Shown: positions 27,075 through 34,253 of the stretch, one piece after another
How positions within the stretch are numbered: position 1 is the stretch's first letter
Layout of the letters: each line of letters starts with the position of its first letter
Assembly: GCA_930633495.1 (NCBI GenBank)
Contig: CAKNFJ010000001.1
Location: 2,043,001-2,107,000 of the forward strand
Reading direction: 5' to 3'
Source: Hyphomicrobiales bacterium
GTDB taxonomy: Bacteria; Pseudomonadota; Alphaproteobacteria; Rhizobiales; Beijerinckiaceae
DNA: 64,000 nt
The notes under the pieces: generated by a model
The model's database searches: none
What the model was told of the DNA's origin: nothing
Seen by the model: only the letters and a program-made list of their open reading frames with translations
Translations under genes and position numbers: made by a program

Positions 27075-28246
27075 GACGCCCCCTTGAGCGCCACACGGGC
27101 ATTGTACCAGTTCATGAACGCCGAGATCGCGAGGCTGATCGCGAGATACACGCTCATCAGGATCGCGATCACCTCGACCGCCTGGCCGGTCTGGTTGATG
27201 ATCGTGTTCCCGATCGACATCAGATCGGGATAGCCGATCGCGATGGCGAGCGAGGTGTTCTTGGCCAGGTTGAGATACTGGCTGGCGAGCGGCGGCACCG
27301 CGACCCTCATCGCCTGCGGAATCACCACGAGGCGCAGCGTCCGGCCACGGCTCAGCCCCAGCGCGGTCGCGGCCTCCAGCTGGCCGCGGCCGACCGAGAG
27401 GATGCCGCCGCGCAGAATCTCGCCGACGAAGGCGGCGTTATAGAGCGACAGCCCGATCAGCAGGGCCGTCAGCTCCGGGGTGATCATGCCGCCGCCCGAG
27501 AAGCCGAAGCGGGTCGGCTGCGGCAGATCGATCGCCGCTGTCCCGGCAAGGCTCAGCGCGCTTGCGAGAAGCGGCAGCACAAGCAGGAGCAGGCCGGGCC
27601 AGAGTCGTGCCGGCGCGCCCGTGCGCTCGGCGCGGCGGCGGGACCAGAGACCATAGGCCGCCCAGGCGAGGATGCCGACGGCCGCTGCGGGAAGCAGCAG
27701 GCCCGCACCCTGGCGCAGCACCGGAAAATGCAGGCCGCTTTTGGCGAGATAGAGCCCCGGCAGGAGCTGCGGCGCGGCCGACGCGGCCGGCAGCATCTGG
27801 GTCAGGACCGCATACCAGAGGTAGAGCTGCAGCAGCAGCGGCGTGTTGCGGATGAGCTCGACATACAGCCTGGCCAGCGGGCTGACGAGCGGGTTGCGCG
27901 ACAGGCTGGCGATGCCGACGACAAACCCGGCGAGCGTCGAGAGCAGGATGCCGAGCGAGGCGACGACGAACGTGTTGAGCAGGCCGACGAGCAGCGCCCT
28001 GGCGAAGCTCGCGGACGGGCTATAGGCGATGAAGCTCTGGCCGATCTCGAAGCCGGCCGCCTGCCACAGGAAACCGAAGCCGGTCCGGATCGAGCGGGCT
28101 TCGAGATTGCCGACGAGGTTGGTGGCCAGGAAGGCGACCGTGCCGACCAGCAGCAGCAGCACCGCCGCCTGCGTCGCCAAAGCACGAAAGGCCGGATCGC
28201 TCCAGCCTCTCGCCGGTCGCATCGACGAAATCGCCGCTGCGCTCAT
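27071..28246 (-). CDS. aapQ: General L-amino-acid ABC transporter permease, AapQ type
   Basis: The partner permease, 391 residues, matching the usual length of AapQ (about 400). The N-terminal helix (AVLLLLVGTVAFLATNLVGN), the long internal insertion with further hydrophobic segments (about 170-235), and the C-terminal core with VGRGQLEAATALGLSRGRTL are seen. The insertion distinguishes AapQ from short HisQ-type permeases. It ends overlapping aapM and begins one base after the aapJ stop. Together AapQ and AapM form the channel for a broad range of L-amino acids in rhizobia. Confidence 0.9.
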   Translation of the reverse strand: MSAAAISSMRPARGWSDPAFRALATQAAVLLLLVGTVAFLATNLVGNLEARSIRTGFGFLWQAAGFEIGQSFIAYSPSASFARALLVGLLNTFVVASLGILLSTLAGFVVGIASLSRNPLVSPLARLYVELIRNTPLLLQLYLWYAVLTQMLPAASAAPQLLPGLYLAKSGLHFPVLRQGAGLLLPAAAVGILAWAAYGLWSRRRAERTGAPARLWPGLLLLVLPLLASALSLAGTAAIDLPQPTRFGFSGGGMITPELTALLIGLSLYNAAFVGEILRGGILSVGRGQLEAATALGLSRGRTLRLVVIPQAMRVAVPPLASQYLNLAKNTSLAIAIGYPDLMSIGNTIINQTGQAVEVIAILMSVYLAISLAISAFMNWYNARVALKGAS

Positions 28247-28247
28247 G

Positions 28248-29279
28248 TCAGCGCGCGGGCATGGCGTACATCAGCCCGCCTTTGGTCCACAGGGCATTGG
28301 CATTGCGCTCCATGCGCAGCGGGGTTCCGGGGCCGACATTGCGCTCGAAGATCTCGCCGTAGTTGCCGACGCGCCGGATCGCGCGATAAGCCCAGCCGGC
28401 ATCCAGCCCGAGCTTCTGGCCCATATCGCCGGTGAGGCCGAGCAGACGCCGGATCTCCGGGTTCTGGCTCTCCTTCATCTGCTCGACATTGGCGGCGGTG
28501 ATCCCCTTCTCCTCGGCCTCGATCAGCGCCATCAGCGTCCATTTGACGATGGTGTACCATTCGAGGTCGTTGCGGGCGACGACCGGGCCGAGCGGCTCCT
28601 TCGAGATCATGCCCGGCAGGATCTGCCAGTCGTCGGGGTTGGGCGCATCGGAAGCCCGGACCGAGGACAGGTAGGACATGTCCGCCGAGAAGGTCTGGCA
28701 GCGCCCGTTGAAGAAGGCGGCCCGCGCCTCGTTCTGGGCTTCGAAGACGACCGGGGTGAACTTCTTGCCGTTGGCGCGGAAGAAATCGGCGAGGTTGAGC
28801 TCGCTCGTCGTGCCGGTGGCGGTGCAGATGCTGGCGCCGTCCAGTTCGAGCGCGCTCTTCAGGCCGAGCGATTTCGGGACGAGAAAGCCCTGGCCGTCAT
28901 AGAAATAGACGCCGGCATAGATCAGGCCGAGCGACGCGTCGCGCGTCAGCGTCCAGGTCGCGACGGTGGTGAGGATGTCGACCTCGCCGGACTGCAAGGC
29001 GGTGAAGCGCTGCTGCGGGCTGAGCGGCACGAACTTCTCGCGGACCGCGTCGCCCAGCACCGCCGCCGAGACCGCGCGGCAGAAATCGACCGTCAGCCCG
29101 CTCCAGCGGCCCGAACTGTCGGCGATCGAAAAGCCGCCGATGCCGGTGCTGACACCACAGACGACCTCGCCGCGCTTGCGCACGGCATCGAGCGTCGACC
29201 CCGCCTCGGCGGGAGCGGCAAAAGCCGCGACGGCCGCCAGCGCGGCCGCGGCGAGCCCTGTTAGGAATCGAGCCTTCAC
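28248..29279 (-). CDS. aapJ: General L-amino-acid ABC transporter binding protein, AapJ type
   Basis: A periplasmic binding protein of 343 residues, the standard AapJ length. It starts at a GTG behind GGGGAGGAACAG. The signal peptide ends near residue 26 (AAFAAPAEA). The mature start (STLDAVRKRGEVVCGVSTGIGGFS) and PNPDDWQILPGMISKEPLGPV, each a family landmark, are present. It lies 141 bases after the kynureninase stop on the same strand with no evident promoter between, so it may be read from the kynU promoter. It could import kynurenine, tryptophan or a related amino acid. Confidence 0.92.
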   Translation of the reverse strand: MKARFLTGLAAAALAAVAAFAAPAEAGSTLDAVRKRGEVVCGVSTGIGGFSIADSSGRWSGLTVDFCRAVSAAVLGDAVREKFVPLSPQQRFTALQSGEVDILTTVATWTLTRDASLGLIYAGVYFYDGQGFLVPKSLGLKSALELDGASICTATGTTSELNLADFFRANGKKFTPVVFEAQNEARAAFFNGRCQTFSADMSYLSSVRASDAPNPDDWQILPGMISKEPLGPVVARNDLEWYTIVKWTLMALIEAEEKGITAANVEQMKESQNPEIRRLLGLTGDMGQKLGLDAGWAYRAIRRVGNYGEIFERNVGPGTPLRMERNANALWTKGGLMYAMPAR

Positions 29280-29420
29280 CTGTTCCTCCCCTGGAACGCC
29301 CGCGCGATCCCTCGAATGTCCGGCGGGCTTGCTTGCGATCTTCCCGAGCGGCGCTTGTTCCGGCTCGGCCGGGGCGCTCTTGCTGTTGGCAGCTTCGTCG
29401 TCGACCCGGCGCCAGCCGCC

Positions 29421-30692
29421 TCAGGTCACCGCGCGGCGCTTGACGAAGCGCTCGTCGCGCCAGCTTCCCGACGTCATCACATCGTTGAAAGCATCGGCGG
29501 CGCTCTGGATGTCGGCATAGCCGAGATAGGCGGGCGCGAAGCCGAAGCGCATCATGTCCGGAGCGCGGAAATCGCCGACCACCCCCCGCGCGATCAGGGC
29601 CTGGACGACGGCATAGCCATGCTCGAACGTGATCGAGACCTGGCTGCCGCGCGCCGCATGGTCGCGCGGCGTGACGATGGCGGCGCCATGGGCAAGGCAG
29701 ACCGGCTCGACCCGCTCCATGAACAGATCGGTCAAGGCGAGGCTCTTCGCCCGCAATTCCGCGATGTCGACATCCTCGATCGCCGCGAGCCCGGCATCGA
29801 GAACGCGCATCGAGAGGATCGGCTGGGTGCCGCAGAGCAGGCGCTGGACGCCGCTGGCCGGCCGGTAGCCGCGCTCGAAGGCGAAGGGCGCGGCATGGCC
29901 CCACCATCCGGAGAGCGGCTGCGACAACGCGTCATGATGGCGCGACGCGGCATAGATGAAGGCCGGCGCACCCGGACCGCAGTTCAGGTATTTGTAGGTG
30001 CAGCCGATGGCGAGGTCGGCGCCGGCCCCGTCGAGATCGACCGGCACGACGCCGGCGCTGTGGCAGAGATCCCAGACCGCGACGGCACCTTTGGCATGGA
30101 TCAGCCGGTTGAGCGCCGCCATGTCGCGCAATTCGCCGGTCTTGTAGTCGACATGGTTGACCAGCACGACCGCGGTCCGCTCGTCGATCAGATCCTCGAT
30201 CCGCGCGCCATCGACGCCTTCGAGCTTCAAGACCAGGTCCGGCCGGCCGGCGGCGACGCCCTCGGCGACATAGAGATCGGTCGGGAAGCTGCCACCCTCC
30301 GCGACGATCACGTTGCGGTCCAGCCGCAGCGCGAGCGCCGCATGGAGCGCCTTGTAGACGTTCACCGAAACGGAATCACAAACGACCGTCTGGCCGGGGG
30401 CCGAACCGATGAGGCGGCCGAGGCGATCGCCCAGCGTGCCGACGAGCGCGAACCAGCCAGCATCGTTCCAGCTGCGCACCAGCCCTTCCGCCCATTCCTG
30501 GCGCATCGCGGTTTCCATGTCGCGGAAGGCGGCGACAGGCGCGGGGCCTAGCGAGTTGCCGGCGAGATAGATCGTGCCGGCGGGCAAGTGAAAACGCTCC
30601 CGCAGCCGTCCCAGCGGATCGGTCGCGTCGCGCCGCGCTGCTTCCGCCGCCGCGCCATCCAGCGATACCAAGCCCATCATGCCTCCGTCCAT
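29421..30692 (-). CDS. kynU: Kynureninase
   Basis: A PLP-dependent hydrolase that splits L-kynurenine to anthranilate and L-alanine. It has about 423 residues. Family motifs are IYLAGNSLGPAP near the N-terminus, VVCDSVSVNVYKAL, LVNHVDYKTGELRDM, AVWDLCHSAG (the Asp that holds the pyridine nitrogen) and GCTYKYLNCGPGAP (PLP lysine, about K234). The start is uncertain: ATG codons at 30692, 30680 and 30677 and a GTG at 30704 are all in frame. It is divergent from a GntR regulator and upstream of aapJQM. No tryptophan 2,3-dioxygenase gene is in the window. Confidence 0.93.
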   Translation of the reverse strand: MDGGMMGLVSLDGAAAEAARRDATDPLGRLRERFHLPAGTIYLAGNSLGPAPVAAFRDMETAMRQEWAEGLVRSWNDAGWFALVGTLGDRLGRLIGSAPGQTVVCDSVSVNVYKALHAALALRLDRNVIVAEGGSFPTDLYVAEGVAAGRPDLVLKLEGVDGARIEDLIDERTAVVLVNHVDYKTGELRDMAALNRLIHAKGAVAVWDLCHSAGVVPVDLDGAGADLAIGCTYKYLNCGPGAPAFIYAASRHHDALSQPLSGWWGHAAPFAFERGYRPASGVQRLLCGTQPILSMRVLDAGLAAIEDVDIAELRAKSLALTDLFMERVEPVCLAHGAAIVTPRDHAARGSQVSITFEHGYAVVQALIARGVVGDFRAPDMMRFGFAPAYLGYADIQSAADAFNDVMTSGSWRDERFVKRRAVT

Positions 30693-30724
30693 CTCCCGCA
30701 CCACCGCCTTCGCGGGTTGCCGGG

Positions 30725-30796
30725 ATCATTGGGGTAGATATCGAAGATGTCAAATCATATATATAATTTTGCCTATGAGCCATAATTATATATACT
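30725..30796. promoter_or_regulatory. Divergent kynU/gntR promoters with an 11-base inverted repeat
   Basis: TATATATAATT (30758-30768) and AATTATATATA (30784-30794) are perfect inverted repeats 15 bases apart. For kynU (minus strand) TTGACA (30753-30748) and AATGAT (30730-30725) are 17 bases apart. For gntR (plus) TTGCCT (30769-30774) and TATACT (30791-30796) are 16 bases apart. The arms touch both promoters, so one bound regulator could control both directions. The GntR protein is the obvious candidate. Confidence 0.6.
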
Positions 30797-30819
30797 GCCG
30801 CGAATCCCATGAGGGTCCG

Positions 30820-31566
30820 ATGGACGAGACCGACGTCGCCACCAAGACCGAAACCGCCTACCGGACGCTGCGCCAGGAGATTCTCGAAACGCGCTTGCGG
30901 CCCGGCGCGCCCCTGAAGCTCGGCGCGATGCGCGAAGCCTACGGCATCGGCTGGACGCCGCTGCGCGAGGCGCTTTCGCGGCTGGAAGCCGAGCGGTTGG
31001 TCACCTCGAGCGCCAACAAGGGCTACACCGTCGCCCCGGTCTCACTGGAAGAGCTGAGCGACCTGACCCGGGCGCGACGGCTGGTGGAGCTGCCGATGCT
31101 GGCGGAATCCATCGCCAATGGCGACGAGGCGTGGGAGACGGCGCTGGTCGCCGCCCATTTCCGGCTGTCGCGCTGCACGCCGCCGGTGGAGAAGCCGGAA
31201 GAGCTGGTCATCTCCGATTGGGAGGAGCGGCACGAGGCGTTCCATCTGGCCCTGCTCGCCGCCTGCAAGTCGCGCTGGCTGATGCGCTTCTATGTGCAGA
31301 TCAAGGATCAGTTGCGCCGGCATCATCGCGTCCTGTCGATCGCGCCGGGGCTTTCACAGGCCAAGACCGGCGCCAACTGGCGAGACAGCCCCGGCTTCGC
31401 CGCCTTGCGCGACGCGCTGGCGCTGGAGCCGCATACCGCCCTGATGAACGCGGCGCTGGACCACGACACAGACCGCGCGGTCAGGCTGCTCGACGAGCAT
31501 ATCGAGTTCACCAGGAAGGTCTTCGTCGCCTCCGATCTCGACGGATCGCCCGGCGGCACGGCCTGA
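30820..31566 (+). CDS. GntR-family transcriptional regulator (FadR/FCD subfamily)
   Basis: A DNA-binding regulator of 248 residues. The ATG at 30820 has GAGGG five bases upstream. Longer in-frame starts would place the AT-rich operator inside the gene. The winged-helix domain is at about 10-75 (AYRTLRQEILETRLRPGAPL, then WTPLREALSRLEAERLV). An all-helical FCD-type effector domain follows (LTRARRLVELPMLAESIA; H-containing stretch WEERHEAFHLALLAACKS, where metal-binding histidines of FCD proteins lie). It is divergent from kynU and heads the amidohydrolase/esterase genes. The likely inducer is kynurenine or a product of it. Confidence 0.9.
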   Translation: MDETDVATKTETAYRTLRQEILETRLRPGAPLKLGAMREAYGIGWTPLREALSRLEAERLVTSSANKGYTVAPVSLEELSDLTRARRLVELPMLAESIANGDEAWETALVAAHFRLSRCTPPVEKPEELVISDWEERHEAFHLALLAACKSRWLMRFYVQIKDQLRRHHRVLSIAPGLSQAKTGANWRDSPGFAALRDALALEPHTALMNAALDHDTDRAVRLLDEHIEFTRKVFVASDLDGSPGGTA

Positions 31567-31631
31567 CATTCCCCCGCCCGCAGCCTTGCCGAGCGGCCGC
31601 ACCGCCCGCCTACACATCCAACGAGGCCCCC

Positions 31632-33305
31632 ATGCCGTCCGCTCTTCCAGGTACCAGCCCGTCGCTCGTGCTGATCAATGGCAAGATCCTCTGCGAGACC
31701 GGGAGCTGCGAGGCGCTGGCCGTTTCCGGAAACCGGATCGCCGCGCTCGGGCGCTCGGCCGAGATCGCGGCCCTCGCCGCGCCGGAGACCGAGGTGATCG
31801 ATCTCGGCGGCCGGACCGTGGTCGCCGGGCTGGTCGACGGCCACGCACATCTCGACCGTGAAGGCCTCAAGAGCGTCCTGCCCTCGCTGGCCGATTGCCG
31901 CTCCGTCGAGGACATCGTCCAGCGCATCGCCGAGATCGCCCGGCAAAAGAAGCCGGGCGAGTGGATCATCACGATGCCCATCGGCATTCCGCCGAGCTAT
32001 GAGGATGTGCTGGCGGGGATCGCGGAAGGCCGCTTCCCGGATCGCCGGGACCTCGATCGCGCCGCCCCCGACAACCCGGTCTATATCCGCTCGATCTGGG
32101 GGTACTGGCGCTCGACCCTGCCGCTGGTCTCGATCGCCAACAGCCAGGCCCTGCGACTGGCGGGCATCGATGCATCGACGACCGCGCCTGCCCCCTCGAT
32201 CGAGATCTGCCGCGATGCCGATGGCGAGCCGAACGGCATCTTCGTCGAGACCAACAAGATGCCGGTGGTCGAGCTCAGCCTGATGCGGCGCGCCCCGCAT
32301 TTCTCGGCGAGCGAGCGTGCCGGCGCACTCGCCGCATCGATGCGGCTGTATAACCGGGCAGGCACCACCAGCGTCTTCGAGGGGCACGGCATCGCCGCCG
32401 AGGTGCTGGACGCCTACAGGCAGGTCCGCAGCGCCGGCCGCCAGAGCGTCCGCACGGCGATGATCTTCAGCCCGGCCTGGCCCTCGACCTCCGCCGAGGA
32501 TTGCCGCCTGCTGCTCAAATCCTGGGGCCACTGGCTCGCCAGCCGCGGCCTCGGCGACGCCTGGCTCGGCATGGCCGGGCTCTACGGGGAAATCGACGAT
32601 TCGGTCGAGCGCGGATTGCGCAGCGCGGCCTTTCCGCAGACCGGCTGGGCCGGGTTCCACTACAATTCGTCGCTGCCGCGCGACGCGCTCAAGGAGGTGC
32701 TGGTCGAGGCTGCCCGCAACGGCATCCGCGCCGTCGGCATCCTGCCCAACATGCTCGACCTCTTCGCCGAGGTGGACAGGGTCGCGCCGATCGCCGGGCA
32801 ACGCTGGATCCTCGGCCATGTCGTTAGCCTGACGCCGGATCAGGTGAAGCAGGTCGCCGGTCTCGGGCTCGCCGTGACCACGCATCTGACGGCCTATATC
32901 TACAAGCGCGGCAGCGAACTCGTCGAAAAGCTCGGGCGGGAGCGGGCCGGCGAGATCGTGCCGCTGCGGTCGCTGCGCGAGGCCGGCGTGCCGATCTCCT
33001 TCGGTAGCGACAACGCGCCGCTCAGCCTGTTCCAGTCGATCTCGCTTGCGGTCAACCGGCGCGACCGCATGGGCGCGGTCATTGCGCCGGAGCAGGCCCT
33101 GACGCGCGAGGAAGCGCTCGAATGCGCCACGCTCGGCGGCGCGAAGCTGACCTTCGAGGATGACGAGAAGGGCAGCATCGGCGTTGGCAAGCTCGCCGAC
33201 CTCGCCGTGCTCACGGGCGATCCGCTGTCCTGCGCGCCCGGCGAGCTGGCCCGGCTCGAGTCTGTGCTGACCATCGTCGACGGCCGCATCGTCTACCGGA
33301 CGTAA
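31632..33305 (+). CDS. YtcJ-like amidohydrolase
   Basis: A metal-dependent hydrolase of 557 residues (amidohydrolase_3, YtcJ group). The ATG at 31632 is chosen over a long open extension that overlaps the GntR gene. The composite beta-sandwich start (SLVLINGKIL...VIDLGGRTVVAGLVDGHAHLD in pieces) contains the HAH metal motif at residues 71-73. Later metal and catalytic residues include the LGHVVSLTPDQ and SFGSDNAPL segments. It follows the regulator by 65 bases and precedes the esterase gene by 29. The family acts on amides, imides and formyl groups; a link to formyl-kynurenine or a related amide is only suggested by context. Confidence 0.9.
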   Translation: MPSALPGTSPSLVLINGKILCETGSCEALAVSGNRIAALGRSAEIAALAAPETEVIDLGGRTVVAGLVDGHAHLDREGLKSVLPSLADCRSVEDIVQRIAEIARQKKPGEWIITMPIGIPPSYEDVLAGIAEGRFPDRRDLDRAAPDNPVYIRSIWGYWRSTLPLVSIANSQALRLAGIDASTTAPAPSIEICRDADGEPNGIFVETNKMPVVELSLMRRAPHFSASERAGALAASMRLYNRAGTTSVFEGHGIAAEVLDAYRQVRSAGRQSVRTAMIFSPAWPSTSAEDCRLLLKSWGHWLASRGLGDAWLGMAGLYGEIDDSVERGLRSAAFPQTGWAGFHYNSSLPRDALKEVLVEAARNGIRAVGILPNMLDLFAEVDRVAPIAGQRWILGHVVSLTPDQVKQVAGLGLAVTTHLTAYIYKRGSELVEKLGRERAGEIVPLRSLREAGVPISFGSDNAPLSLFQSISLAVNRRDRMGAVIAPEQALTREEALECATLGGAKLTFEDDEKGSIGVGKLADLAVLTGDPLSCAPGELARLESVLTIVDGRIVYRT

Positions 33306-33334
33306 GCCGAAGGCGTGCGGTGAAGGAGGGTGTC

Positions 33335-34222
33335 ATGTCCGAACCTGCGGCAGCCGTTTTCCTCGACTACGATCAGGCCCGGCTCGACCTGAACTATAAT
33401 CAGGCGGCTTGGGCGCCCAATGCCGAGGAGATCATCGCCTGGTATCGCAGCGCCAGTGCCGCCGCGCATGACAGGCTGCCCAGCCGCCAGCTCGCCTATG
33501 GTCCGGAGCCTGCCGAACGGATCGATCTGTTCCCGGCGCCTGCGCCCTGCGCCCCTCTCGTCGTCTATATCCATGGCGGCGCCTGGCGCTCGCTCGACCA
33601 TCGCGACAGCGCCTTCGCGGCCAAGGCCTTCGTCGGCGCGGGCCTGAATTTCGCGGTGCTCGATTTCGCCAGCATTCCGGCCGTCCGCCTGCCGGAGATG
33701 GTGATGCAGGTGCAGCGCGGCATAGGCTGGCTGGCTCGCCACGCAGCCGAACTAAACTGCGATGCGAGCCGCCTGATCGTGCTCGGCCATTCGTCGGGGG
33801 CCCATCTCGTCGCAGCCGCACTCACGGCCGACACCCCCACCCGCATCGAGCCGGGTCAGGTCGCCGCCGCGATCTGCGTCAGCGGCGCCTACGACCTCGA
33901 AGGGCCGATGCTCAGCGCGCGCGGCAGCTATCTGCAGCTCGGCGCGGCGGACATCGCGGCCTACAGCCCGATCCGCCATATCGGCGCCCTCGCCTGCCCG
34001 CTTCTGATCGCCTATGGCGAGGCCGAAACCGACGAGTACCGCCGCCACGCCATGACGTTCCACGCCGCGCTCGCGGCTGCGGGCAAGGCGGCGGCCCTGC
34101 ATTTCGAGGCAGGGCAGAACCATTTCGAGATCAGCCGCCTGCTGGCCCAGCCGGACAGCGCCCTGTTCCAGGCGGCGGCGAAGCTCGCCGCCCAACCGGA
34201 TCGCTGCAGTCAGAGCGACTGA
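33335..34222 (+). CDS. Alpha/beta hydrolase, probable arylformamidase (kynurenine formamidase)
   Basis: A serine hydrolase of 295 residues. The ATG at 33335 follows a strong GAAGGAGGG. The oxyanion motif HGGAW (80-84) is the HGGxW form seen in eukaryote-type kynurenine formamidases. The triad is S153 in GHSSGAH, D233 in GEAETDEY and H263 in QNHFEIS. Its place beside kynureninase supports N-formylkynurenine as substrate, which would make kynurenine for KynU. It differs from the metal-dependent bacterial KynB. Other esterase activities remain possible because the HSL-type family is broad. Confidence 0.82.
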   Translation: MSEPAAAVFLDYDQARLDLNYNQAAWAPNAEEIIAWYRSASAAAHDRLPSRQLAYGPEPAERIDLFPAPAPCAPLVVYIHGGAWRSLDHRDSAFAAKAFVGAGLNFAVLDFASIPAVRLPEMVMQVQRGIGWLARHAAELNCDASRLIVLGHSSGAHLVAAALTADTPTRIEPGQVAAAICVSGAYDLEGPMLSARGSYLQLGAADIAAYSPIRHIGALACPLLIAYGEAETDEYRRHAMTFHAALAAAGKAAALHFEAGQNHFEISRLLAQPDSALFQAAAKLAAQPDRCSQSD

Positions 34223-34253
34223 CCGAAGGCGGGGTCCGGTCTTCGGCCCGCCT
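34223..34253. terminator. Hairpin between convergent genes
   Basis: Two alternative stems overlap here: CCGAAG (34223-34228) with CTTCGG (34241-34246), and AGGCGGG (34227-34233) with CCCGCCT (34247-34253). The second reaches the stop codon of the beta-glucosidase. The site separates convergent genes, so a shared terminator is likely. There is no clear T-run. Confidence 0.4.
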
